64,000 bases of DNA, taken from positions 2,046,001 to 2,110,000 of the forward strand of contig NZ_JBBVGT010000002.1 of assembly GCF_042159835.1 (NCBI RefSeq). The letters are read 5' to 3'. A program made the position numbers and the translations under genes. Below the pieces are notes generated by a model. That model worked only from the letters and a program-made list of their open reading frames with translations, had not been told where the DNA came from and did not search any database. Shown here in pieces: positions 35,737 to 44,222 of this stretch. Numbering within the stretch: the stretch's first letter is position 1; each line of letters opens with the position of its first letter. Source of the DNA: Albibacterium profundi. GTDB lineage: Bacteria > Bacteroidota > Bacteroidia > Sphingobacteriales > Sphingobacteriaceae.

Positions 35737-36465
35737 CTAAGACTTGTAATTTCTAAAAAGACTATTCATCTTCATGTGAATCACACCCAAGAAAGCCTCA
35801 CGGAAAATACGTGTACTCATTTTCGAAACACCGGCCGTCCGATCCGTAAAAATGATGGGAATTTCTACTACATTAAAGCCGTATTGTATCGCCGTAAATT
35901 TCATTTCAATCTGAAATGCATAACCTACGAAGCGTATTTTATCTAAAGATATCGTTTCCAGAACCTTTCGTCGGTAACATACGAATCCTGCGGTGGCGTC
36001 CTTGATCTTAATGCGAGTAATCAAACGAACATAAGCCGAAGCAAAGTAAGACATCAATACACGGTTCATGGGCCAGTTGACTACATTCACTCCCTTAATG
36101 TACCGGGATCCGATAGCCATATCCGCTTCATGCTGGCAGCTATCACGCAAACGTAACAGGTCGTCTGGATTATGTGAGAAATCGGCGTCCATCTCAAAAA
36201 TATATTCATAATCCCTTTTTAGTGCCCATTTAAAACCATGAATATAAGCAGTCCCTAAGCCTAATTTGCTTTTTCGCTCTTCAATATAGAGCATGTTGGG
36301 GAATTCCTCTTGTAGTGACTTTACGATAGCAGCAGTACCATCGGGTGAACCATCATCTACGATCAGAATATCAAAGGGGTCGGGAAGTGAAAATACTTTC
36401 CGGATAATCTTTTCAATGTTTTCTTTTTCGTTATACGTAGGAATAATTACTAAGCTGTCACTCAC
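35737..36465 (-). CDS. Polyprenol monophosphomannose synthase-like family 2 glycosyltransferase
   Basis: The protein is 242 aa from a GTG start. It shows the GT2 fold start 'LVIIPTYNEKENIEKIIRKV', 'ILIVDDGSPDGTAAIV', the metal-binding DxD-type motif 'EMDADFSHNPDDLL' and 'RFVGYAFQIEMKF'. It transfers a sugar from a nucleotide donor to polyprenyl phosphate at the inner membrane, giving a lipid-linked donor for glycan or protein glycosylation. It has no C-terminal membrane domain, as is common for bacterial Dpm1-like enzymes. The acceptor pathway is not visible nearby. Confidence 0.88.
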   Translation of the reverse strand: MSDSLVIIPTYNEKENIEKIIRKVFSLPDPFDILIVDDGSPDGTAAIVKSLQEEFPNMLYIEERKSKLGLGTAYIHGFKWALKRDYEYIFEMDADFSHNPDDLLRLRDSCQHEADMAIGSRYIKGVNVVNWPMNRVLMSYFASAYVRLITRIKIKDATAGFVCYRRKVLETISLDKIRFVGYAFQIEMKFTAIQYGFNVVEIPIIFTDRTAGVSKMSTRIFREAFLGVIHMKMNSLFRNYKS

Positions 36466-36477
36466 CTGTATAAATTT

Positions 36478-36524
36478 AAATCGCCATTCTCGCTATCTTT
36501 TAAAGATATAAAGAACGGCGATTT
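36478..36524 (-). terminator. Hairpin terminator after the POT transporter gene
   Basis: Arms 36478-36490 and 36512-36524 pair over 13 bases with one mismatch. The loop holds a small palindrome (TATCTTTTAAAGATA). The minus-strand 3' side continues TTTAAATTTA, a weak T-tract. Position 31-78 bases after the stop at 36556. Confidence 0.5.
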
Positions 36525-36555
36525 TTATCGTCATTATTTTATAAAATAAATGTTT

Positions 36556-38157
36556 TCAATGTATACCGTGCATCAGTTTCTTCAACCATGGAGACAAAGC
36601 CATTAGCAATACGCCTGCAACCACTGAAACAATGAAGAACATCAAGAAGAACGTACTGATCGAGTATGTCTGAGCAATTTGATCGATATAACTTCCAATA
36701 AAGCCACCCATGAAGTTAGCTATGGCGCTTGATAAAAACCAGAAGCCCATAATCAATCCGATCAGGTTTTTCGGTGATAGTTTACTCATATAAGACAGGC
36801 CAACCGGAGATAGACATAATTCACCAGTCGTATGGAAGAAGTAAGCCAAAATCAACCAGATCATGCTCACTGAAGCTGTTGTTGCCCCTGATGGGATTTC
36901 ACTTGCTCCATAAGCCAAAGCTCCAAACCCGATTCCCAACAAGATTAAGCCAATCGCAAATTTAACCGGTCCACTCGGATTGAATTTCGTTTCCCACATT
37001 TTAGCGAAGACCGTTGCCAATGTGATAATAAAGAAGGAGTTCAAAATCTGAAACCATGATGCGGCCACTTCGGTGTCTACCCGTGAAAATTCACGATCTA
37101 TTTTCCAAAATGCAATTCCCCAAATAATCACAAAGCTCAAAGCCGTAAAAAAGATCGATGCCGGATATACCGCAAATATCTTTTTCGCCAAACTGATCAA
37201 TACCCAGCTTAATAAAATAAGAGGGATGATAGTCAGTAGGGAATCGACCCATTTAAACGTCAATGCAGCCTGCCCGTCAAGCATCCTATTGGTATAATCG
37301 TTCGCAAAGATGGTCATAGACCCCCCGGCTTGTTCAAATGCCAACCAAAAGAAAATGGAGAAGAAAATCAGCACACCTATCACGATCAGACGATCGCGTC
37401 TAACATTCGCAGGTGTCTTTTCATCTTCCTCCTCGTCCGTCGTTGCACCTGAGTGTGTTTCGTGTTCGCGTTTCTTTGCTTCGCGCGGATCTTCACCCAG
37501 TTTTCCGAATATCTTACGTCCAAAATAGAACTGCAACATGCCGAAGAACATGAAAACACCCGCTAGGCCAAAGCCCCAGTGCCATCCTATATTTTCACCG
37601 ATGTATCCACAAAGTCCCATTCCTAAAAACGCACCTGCGTTAATACCCATATAGAATATCGTATAACCAGCATCTTTTCGGTCACTGTTATCCGGGTATA
37701 GCTGACCCACAATCGATGAAATATTCGGTTTAAATAATCCGTTACCTAAAATCAAAAGGCCTAATCCCGCGTAGAAAAAAGAATCTGTAAAGCCTTCCAA
37801 GGCCATGGACGCGTGTCCTAAGGTCATAATCAAAGCACCCCAAAACACCGCTTTTCGGTAACCGGTAATCTTATCGGCTATCAAACCTCCGATGAGTGGC
37901 GTTAAATAAACCAATCCAGTGTAAATACCATAGAGCCTCAAGGCTTCTTGATTTGTCCATCCCCATCCTTCTTCCGATATGGTACTAACCAAAAAGAGAA
38001 CCAATAAGGCTCTCATGCCGTAGTAGCTGAACCGCTCCCACATTTCCGTAAAGAAAAGAACAAACAACCCCACCGGGTGCTTCAGCACCGTTTTCGTGTC
38101 AACACCATTCTTAATCAGGTGCGTGCTTAAAATTTCATCTTGATCCGAAGGTTTCAT
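36556..38157 (-). CDS. Peptide MFS transporter (POT/PTR family)
   Basis: The protein is 533 aa. The POT signature E-x-x-E-R is present in 'FTEMWERFSYYGMRALLVLFL', and 'GLFKPNISSIVGQLYP' and 'FYMGINAGAFLGMGLCGYIGE' are the second family pattern. About 14 hydrophobic segments are visible, with a charged cytoplasmic loop near 225-255. It imports di- and tripeptides with protons. The next gene upstream on the same strand is a DPP IV-like dipeptidyl peptidase, whose products it could take up. The 127-bp gap between them suggests separate transcripts. Confidence 0.93.
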   Translation of the reverse strand: MKPSDQDEILSTHLIKNGVDTKTVLKHPVGLFVLFFTEMWERFSYYGMRALLVLFLVSTISEEGWGWTNQEALRLYGIYTGLVYLTPLIGGLIADKITGYRKAVFWGALIMTLGHASMALEGFTDSFFYAGLGLLILGNGLFKPNISSIVGQLYPDNSDRKDAGYTIFYMGINAGAFLGMGLCGYIGENIGWHWGFGLAGVFMFFGMLQFYFGRKIFGKLGEDPREAKKREHETHSGATTDEEEDEKTPANVRRDRLIVIGVLIFFSIFFWLAFEQAGGSMTIFANDYTNRMLDGQAALTFKWVDSLLTIIPLILLSWVLISLAKKIFAVYPASIFFTALSFVIIWGIAFWKIDREFSRVDTEVAASWFQILNSFFIITLATVFAKMWETKFNPSGPVKFAIGLILLGIGFGALAYGASEIPSGATTASVSMIWLILAYFFHTTGELCLSPVGLSYMSKLSPKNLIGLIMGFWFLSSAIANFMGGFIGSYIDQIAQTYSISTFFLMFFIVSVVAGVLLMALSPWLKKLMHGIH

Positions 38158-38284
38158 ATAAAAGTAAGTAGTTTATTTTTATGTTTATCTCTGTTTTTTG
38201 CTGGTCTCTAAATGCCAAAAATGCAATAATTATCCGAAAATCAAAGGAGTAATTTTTATAATCTGCTGTTTTGGCTTATTTGAT

Positions 38285-40459
38285 TTACAATTTTTCAAAA
38301 ACGAACTTGGTGATTTTATTGAATAGATGAATCGACGTATTTCCGCCATAAATTCCATGATTTTTATTTGGGTAGTAAGCTTGTTCAAACGGAACATTCG
38401 CTTGAATCAAGGCTTCAGAAAACATAACACTGTTTTGAAAGTGTACATTATCATCAGCAGTTCCATGAACCAATAGGAAATTTCCTTTCAATTTATCAGC
38501 AAAATTGATAGGCGAATTGTTGTCATAACCTTCCGGATTTTCTTGTGGAGTTCTTAAATAACGTTCCGTGTAAATAGTATCATAAAAACGCCAGTTTGTA
38601 ACAGGGGCAACGGCAATTGTCGACTTGAAGACATCTGCACCTTTGGTGATTGCTAACGAGGCCATATAACCACCATAGCTCCATCCCCATAGACCAATAC
38701 GGTCCTCATCTACATAGCTTTGCTTACCTAACCATTTCGCTGCTTCAATCTGATCGATGATCTCGTATTTACCCAATTGCAAATAGGTCATCTTTTTAAA
38801 TTCAGCACCGCGGAAACCCGTACCACGGTTGTCTACACAAACAACCAAGTAGTCATGTTGCGCCAGAAAGTCGAACCAGTAGTTATGGTTCCATGAATTT
38901 GCAACATTTTGGCTGCCCGGTCCGCCATATACATACATCAGTACAGGATACTTCTTATTCGGATCAAAGTCTGCAGGTTTAATCATATAGCCATTCAGTT
39001 CCACACCCTCTGATGTGGTAAACGAAAAGAATTCACGAGGCGTGATACCATATTGCTCATTCACTTTCAAGGCTTCAGCATTGTCTTCCAATACACGTTC
39101 AACTTCTCCTTTTGCATTGTTTAAGGTAATATAAGGAGGTGTTTCTACACTCGAATGGTTTAGGATATAATAGCTAAAGTCCTCGCTGAAAGTTGCTGAG
39201 TTGGTTCCTTTTTGAGTACTTAATTTCGTTTTCTTTTTACCCGATAGGTTGATCGAATAAATATCACGTTCAAGCGGAGAACTTTCGGTCGACTGGTAAT
39301 ACAGGGTATTCGTTTTTTGATTTACACCATACAGTCTTGTAACCTCCCAGTCGCCATCTGTTATCTGACGTACCAGTTCACCGTCCATATTATATAGATA
39401 AACATGGTTGTAGCCGTCGCGCTCACTTGTCAAGAAGAAATGTTTCCCATCTTCTAGGAAAGTTAAATCATCATTGATATCGATATAGTATTTGTCGGTT
39501 TCCGTTAACGCCACTTTCGATGAGCCTGTTTCCGCATCTACGAATAAATAATCCAAGTTGTTTTGGTGTCTATTCATTCGAAATACACAAAGTAAATTTG
39601 GATCCTGCGTCCACTTAACGCGAGGAATGTATTGATCGGTTTCCGTACCTACATCAGCCGTTTTTGTCGTCTTCTTCTCAAGATCATAGATATGGATGCT
39701 CACTACTGAGTTTTTCTCGCCCGGCTTAGGGTACTTAAACTTGTACACCGTCGGATAAAGATCTTCGTACATCATCATGGAGAATTCACGAACTTCACGT
39801 TCGTCAAAGCGGTAGAATGCTATTTTATTTCCGTCCGGACTCCAGAAAAAAGCTTTCGCAAAAGCGAATTCCTCCTCATATACCCAGTCGGCGCCCCCAT
39901 TGATAATCTCATTGTATTTCCCGTCAGTTGTAATTTGTGTTTCCGCACCAGTCGCCAAATCGGTTACAAACAGATTGTTATCCCTCACGAAGGCTACCTT
40001 ACTGGCATCTGGTGAGAATGTAGCATACATCTGCTTTCCTTCCTTTGTGGAAACAGGCGTTATTTTCTTGCTTTTAATGTCGAATACATAGTAGTATGCT
40101 TTGCTTGAGCGACGGTAAATGGCCTCTCTCTCATGTGCAATTAATATTTTCTCTTCGTTAGCACTGAAATCCGTCCCAATCGGAAGCTTAATGTCCTCAT
40201 AAACCAAATCCGCTTGAGAAAATAAGCGTTCAGCAATCTCACCGTCCTTGTAATTGTTGCGTGCCACAAAGCGGTCTTGGGTGGCAGTATCTATTTCGAT
40301 CGAAACATAGGTCTTACCATCATTCATGGATCGCAAGCCTTGCACACTCTTGGTTCTAAATGTACCCTTTTTGTATATATCTTCTAATGTGATTTCACTT
40401 TGTGCATTTGCTAAGCACGTTGCACCTATCAAAAATAAAACGAGGAAATATCTCTTCAT
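38285..40459 (-). CDS. S9 family peptidase (dipeptidyl peptidase IV-like)
   Basis: The protein is 724 aa with a signal peptide ending ..LANAQ. The N-terminal part is the eight-bladed DPP IV propeller, with the Glu motif region 'DWVYEEEFAFAKAFFWSPDG' that anchors the substrate amino terminus. The C-terminal alpha/beta hydrolase has Ser in 'GWSYGGYMAS', Asp in 'GTADDNVHF' and His in 'NKNHGIYGG'. It releases X-Pro or X-Ala dipeptides from peptides in the periplasm or at the cell surface. It pairs logically with the POT transporter downstream. Confidence 0.93.
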   Translation of the reverse strand: MKRYFLVLFLIGATCLANAQSEITLEDIYKKGTFRTKSVQGLRSMNDGKTYVSIEIDTATQDRFVARNNYKDGEIAERLFSQADLVYEDIKLPIGTDFSANEEKILIAHEREAIYRRSSKAYYYVFDIKSKKITPVSTKEGKQMYATFSPDASKVAFVRDNNLFVTDLATGAETQITTDGKYNEIINGGADWVYEEEFAFAKAFFWSPDGNKIAFYRFDEREVREFSMMMYEDLYPTVYKFKYPKPGEKNSVVSIHIYDLEKKTTKTADVGTETDQYIPRVKWTQDPNLLCVFRMNRHQNNLDYLFVDAETGSSKVALTETDKYYIDINDDLTFLEDGKHFFLTSERDGYNHVYLYNMDGELVRQITDGDWEVTRLYGVNQKTNTLYYQSTESSPLERDIYSINLSGKKKTKLSTQKGTNSATFSEDFSYYILNHSSVETPPYITLNNAKGEVERVLEDNAEALKVNEQYGITPREFFSFTTSEGVELNGYMIKPADFDPNKKYPVLMYVYGGPGSQNVANSWNHNYWFDFLAQHDYLVVCVDNRGTGFRGAEFKKMTYLQLGKYEIIDQIEAAKWLGKQSYVDEDRIGLWGWSYGGYMASLAITKGADVFKSTIAVAPVTNWRFYDTIYTERYLRTPQENPEGYDNNSPINFADKLKGNFLLVHGTADDNVHFQNSVMFSEALIQANVPFEQAYYPNKNHGIYGGNTSIHLFNKITKFVFEKL

Positions 40460-40557
40460 ATTGGGGTTGTTTTTATCTGTTTTAAAAGAAAATAATGCGC
40501 AAAATACAAATAATGTAATTGCTTTTTATAATGTAATAAAGTTGATATGCTTATTTT

Positions 40558-41736
40558 TTATAGTTTTTCGACCACCATGGCACTTGCACCACCGCCACCA
40601 TTACAGATGCCTGCGACACCAATTTTACCAGCTTCTTCGTCGAGTACGCTAAGCAGCGTTGTCACAATCCTAGCTCCCGATGCACCTAGGGGATGACCCA
40701 TTGAGACCGCACCGCCGTAGACATTGACCTTCTGGCTGTCCAGTCCTAATTCTTTGTTATTGGCTAAAGACACCACAGAGAAAGCTTCATTGATTTCGTA
40801 GAAATCCACATCGCTCTCCTTTATTTTTGCCGCTTGAATAGCGCGGGGTATCGCTTTAGACGGTGCCGTTGTAAACCATTCAGGCGCTTGCTGTGCATCT
40901 GCATAGCCCAATATTTTAGCGATAGGTTTCAGCCCAAGTTCTTCCACCTTCGCTTTGCTCATCAGAATTAAAATCGCTGCGCCGTCGTTTAACGTAGACG
41001 CATTGGCTGCAGTCACCGTACCATCTTTTTTAAAAACCGGTCGCAGTTGCGGTATTTTATCAAAATTCACCGCATTGATTTCTTCATCCTCATCCACCAT
41101 CGTCACATCGCCTTTTCTTCCGGTAATCTCAATCGGAACAATCTCCTTTTTAAAGCGACCTTCTTTATTTGCCTTTTGCGAACGTTTATATGATTCTATT
41201 GCATAGGCATCTTGCTCTTCACGCGAAAAGTTGCACTCCGTTGCACAAAGCTCGGCTGCCGAGCCCATATGATAATCATTGTATACATCCCATAAACCAT
41301 CCTTAACCAGTCCATCGGTTACCTGCCCATGCCCCAAACGGTATCCCGTTCGCGCCTTGTCCAGGTAATAGGGTACATTACTCATGCTTTCTGCGCCTCC
41401 AGCAACCACCACCTGATTAATACCAAGTTCAATACTTTGCGCCCCCAGCATAATCGCTTTCATGCCTGAAGCACAAACCTTGTTAACCGTCGTTGCCGGC
41501 AGATCACCTAGGCCGCCCAGTTTTGCTGCCTGCGTAGCAGGAGCCTGTCCCAAATTGGCAGAGAGCACATTGCCTAAAAACACTTCATCCACCACAGCTG
41601 CTTCCAGTCCTGCACGCTTTATTGCTGCTGCTATTGTCTTACCTGCCAGTTCCGTAGCGCTCAGGGAAGCTAATTTTCCTCCGAAGCTACCGATAGGCGT
41701 TCTAACCGCTGAAACGATAAAAACCTGATTGTCCAT
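40558..41736 (-). CDS. Acetyl-CoA C-acyltransferase (thiolase)
   Basis: The protein is 392 aa. The acyl-enzyme cysteine is C88 in 'VNKVCASGMKA', the His is in 'GGAVSMGHPLGASGAR', and the second Cys is in 'AGICNGGGGASAMV'. The size and motifs fit the acetyl-CoA acetyltransferase (biosynthetic) or degradative thiolase group. It makes or cleaves acetoacetyl-CoA or 3-ketoacyl-CoA in the cytoplasm. No other beta-oxidation genes are adjacent. The stop follows 98 bp after the S9 peptidase start region. Confidence 0.92.
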   Translation of the reverse strand: MDNQVFIVSAVRTPIGSFGGKLASLSATELAGKTIAAAIKRAGLEAAVVDEVFLGNVLSANLGQAPATQAAKLGGLGDLPATTVNKVCASGMKAIMLGAQSIELGINQVVVAGGAESMSNVPYYLDKARTGYRLGHGQVTDGLVKDGLWDVYNDYHMGSAAELCATECNFSREEQDAYAIESYKRSQKANKEGRFKKEIVPIEITGRKGDVTMVDEDEEINAVNFDKIPQLRPVFKKDGTVTAANASTLNDGAAILILMSKAKVEELGLKPIAKILGYADAQQAPEWFTTAPSKAIPRAIQAAKIKESDVDFYEINEAFSVVSLANNKELGLDSQKVNVYGGAVSMGHPLGASGARIVTTLLSVLDEEAGKIGVAGICNGGGGASAMVVEKL

Positions 41737-41816
41737 AAGTCACGAATTGGTTCAACGCAAGTTAGCAAAACTTGCTATAATTTTCCTTAGAAATGGTAGA
41801 TTCTCTTTAGAAATCT

Positions 41817-41824
41817 TAATTTTG
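41817..41824 (+). promoter_or_regulatory. Candidate -7 box of the HD phosphodiesterase gene
   Basis: An exact TAATTTTG lies 17 bases before the GTG start at 41842. No TTG at the expected -33 distance. Confidence 0.3.
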
Positions 41825-41841
41825 GATGAAATACGATTATT

Positions 41842-43953
41842 GTGAGTAAAAAGAAAACCAACAAAAATAAGTTCCTGGAACAAAACCCTCAGTTATTCAG
41901 GTATGCGCTGATGTTTTTTTGCGTCGCAATCATTGCTATTTTTCTACCAAAGCATCCGCGCTTTCGTTTTGAATTCGAAAAGGGTAAAGTCTGGTTAAAC
42001 GAAGACCTTGTATCACCCTATAATTTTGCCATCTTAAAAACGGCAGAAGAGTTGGCGGCCGACCGTGATCAGATTCTACAATCCATCAACCCCATTTATG
42101 AATTCCAGTCGAAAGTCGGGCCCGATCAGATCTCAAGAATGCAAGCAGATCTGACCACCAAATGGGCAAATACCACGTTTGATCCCGACGATGAACAGTT
42201 CTACTACGAAGTTGCCACAGACATATTAACCAAAATATATGCTGATGGGGTCATGTCACCAACTAAGAAATTTCAGATTGATGACAACCATTATAACTTC
42301 ACACTTCTTCGTGACAAGATCTCGACTGTAAAGAATACTGTCGATGTGTTTACTCAGGAGACTGCGTTTGCTTACGCTGATGAAATCATCAAGAAAAGCA
42401 ATCGTATTGAACATAAAGAATGGCTTAAGCGGATAGTTCTTGACCATATTCAAAATAACTTCGTGTATAACGAGCAACTGACCAATAAGCTGGAAGCGGA
42501 TGCTTTGGCAAACATATCAACAACCCGAGGCATGGTGCAAAAGGGAGAGTTGATCATTGCTGAAGGAGCTACTATTGACAATGAAGCCTATCAGAAGATT
42601 GAATCCTTACGAAATGCTTACGAAGAAGAAGCCCGAATAGGAGGGGATATCAAAGTCGTTATCCTCGGACAAGTGCTCATTGTCGGCATGATCGTCTTCT
42701 TGTTAATGGCCTTCCTGTTTCTATTCCGGAAGGATATCTATAATGATAACCGACTGCTCGGCTTAATTCTTTTGGTCATCACCAGTATGCTGGTACTGTT
42801 GTCCTGGGCAGTTAGTATCAAGTTGCCAAACTTATACCTCATACCGTTTTGCATCGTGCCTATCATCATCCGTATCCTGTTTGACACGCGGATGGCACTG
42901 AATATTCATTTATTAATGGTGTTGGTGGCAGCGTATTTTGTGCCAAACAGCTTTGAATTTGTATTCTTGCAGTTGACTGCCGGTATGGTTGCAATCTATA
43001 GCATCAAAACCCTAATCAAACGAGAACAATTCCTTCTATCTGCGTTGTTTATTCTAGCTACCTATGTGGTGGCGTACCTCGGGATGGTTCTTATACGCAA
43101 CGGAAATGTCGATGACGTTCGCTGGTTAGATTTTGTGCCTTTCATTGTCAGTGTGATACTAACACTTCTTGCTTATCCGCTCATTTATGCGTTCGAACGT
43201 TTCTTTGGCATCACATCGGATGTAACCTTGATGGAATTAACCAATACCAACTCGAAGTTGCTCAGAGAAATGTCCTATAAGGCACCCGGTACTTTCCAGC
43301 ACTCCCTACAAGTTGCGAACCTTGCAGAGGCAGCTATTTATCAGATCGGCGGAAATTCTCTACTTATCCGTGCCGGCGCACTGTATCACGATATCGGTAA
43401 AACATTGAACCCACAGTATTTCATTGAGAACCAAACCAAAGGATATAACCCGCATGACGGACTTACCTTCGAGCAGAGTGCACAAATCATTATTTCCCAT
43501 GTCTCGAAGGGGATCGAGATGGCTCGAAAGGCCAATTTGCCAGAAGAGATTATCGACTTTATCAAAACACACCATGGAACAACCCGTGTAGATTATTTTT
43601 ATCAATCTTATATCAAAACCTTCCCTGAGAAATTTGTGGATGAAGATTTATTCCACTATCCCGGACCGATACCTTTTTCTAAAGAAACCGCTGTATTGAT
43701 GTTAGCGGATTCCGTAGAAGCCGCATCCAAAAGCATCAAAGAACCAGATGCGAAAAGCATCAGCAATCTAGTTGATAAAATCATTGATTATAAATTAGAG
43801 CAAGAGCAGCTTAAGAACAGTGATATTACCCTCCAAGAGGTGGAAAAAATTCGCGAAATCTTTAAAAACATGCTGATGAGCATCTATCATGTTCGGGTAG
43901 ATTACGATATTAAAAAAGATAAAAAAACTGAAAGTCAGCCGACAGGAAATTAA
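41842..43953 (+). CDS. 7TM-HD family metal-dependent phosphodiesterase (PgpH-like)
   Basis: The protein is 703 aa from a GTG start. Layout: a first TM at about 20-37, a large extracytoplasmic domain (about 40-270, 7TMR-HDED type, starting 'FEKGKVWLNEDLVSPYNFAIL'), seven TM helices (about 275-450), then a cytoplasmic HD domain with His487 (TFQHS), His516-Asp517 (LYHDIGK) and 'IIDFIKTHHGTTRV'. PgpH-type enzymes hydrolyse cyclic di-AMP, a signal linked to potassium and osmotic control. Activity on c-di-AMP here is inferred from architecture. Confidence 0.85.
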   Translation: MSKKKTNKNKFLEQNPQLFRYALMFFCVAIIAIFLPKHPRFRFEFEKGKVWLNEDLVSPYNFAILKTAEELAADRDQILQSINPIYEFQSKVGPDQISRMQADLTTKWANTTFDPDDEQFYYEVATDILTKIYADGVMSPTKKFQIDDNHYNFTLLRDKISTVKNTVDVFTQETAFAYADEIIKKSNRIEHKEWLKRIVLDHIQNNFVYNEQLTNKLEADALANISTTRGMVQKGELIIAEGATIDNEAYQKIESLRNAYEEEARIGGDIKVVILGQVLIVGMIVFLLMAFLFLFRKDIYNDNRLLGLILLVITSMLVLLSWAVSIKLPNLYLIPFCIVPIIIRILFDTRMALNIHLLMVLVAAYFVPNSFEFVFLQLTAGMVAIYSIKTLIKREQFLLSALFILATYVVAYLGMVLIRNGNVDDVRWLDFVPFIVSVILTLLAYPLIYAFERFFGITSDVTLMELTNTNSKLLREMSYKAPGTFQHSLQVANLAEAAIYQIGGNSLLIRAGALYHDIGKTLNPQYFIENQTKGYNPHDGLTFEQSAQIIISHVSKGIEMARKANLPEEIIDFIKTHHGTTRVDYFYQSYIKTFPEKFVDEDLFHYPGPIPFSKETAVLMLADSVEAASKSIKEPDAKSISNLVDKIIDYKLEQEQLKNSDITLQEVEKIREIFKNMLMSIYHVRVDYDIKKDKKTESQPTGN

Positions 43954-43977
43954 AGGCTGGCGATTCTTTAAAATATT

Positions 43978-44007
43978 TTTGCAAAGTAGTTTGATTTGCT
44001 ATATTTG
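43978..44007 (+). promoter_or_regulatory. Promoter of tRNA-Ser
   Basis: TTTG (43978-43981), an 18-base spacer and the exact -7 box TATATTTG (44000-44007). Transcription would start a few bases before the mature tRNA 5' end at 44020. Confidence 0.6.
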
Positions 44008-44019
44008 CATTCCTTAAAC

Positions 44020-44106
44020 GGAGAGGTGCCTGAGTGGCCGAAAGGAACAGTTTGCTAAACTGTCGTACTGGAAACGGTACCGCGGGTTCGAATCCCGCTC
44101 TCTCCG
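44020..44106 (+). tRNA. tRNA-Ser (anticodon GCU)
   Basis: An 87-nt class II tRNA. The acceptor stem GGAGAGG pairs with TCTCTCC (one G-U), followed by discriminator G. The anticodon stem-loop at 44047-44063 has GCT at 44054-44056. A long variable arm follows, and the T-loop GGTTCGAATCC is intact. CCA is not encoded. It reads AGC and AGU codons. Flanked by a clear promoter and terminator. Confidence 0.96.
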
Positions 44107-44109
44107 CTG

Positions 44110-44143
44110 AGAGGGTCTTCATCACGAAGACCCTCTTTTTTTT
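44110..44143 (+). terminator. Rho-independent terminator of tRNA-Ser
   Basis: A perfect 11-bp stem (AGAGGGTCTTC; arms 44110-44120 and 44126-44136) with a 5-base loop, followed by eight T. It starts four bases after the tRNA. Confidence 0.9.
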
Positions 44144-44222
44144 ACCATTAAAGCGACTGTAATTCCGCTCCTTTTAATCTAAATTGTCAAGCTATATCGT
44201 ATTTTTACCATAAAATAGCCTT

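Noticed and set aside
43910..44125. Minus-strand open frame of 71 codons across the tRNA
   Set aside because: It is the complement of the tRNA-Ser gene, its terminator and the end of the HD phosphodiesterase gene, with no homologue-like features.
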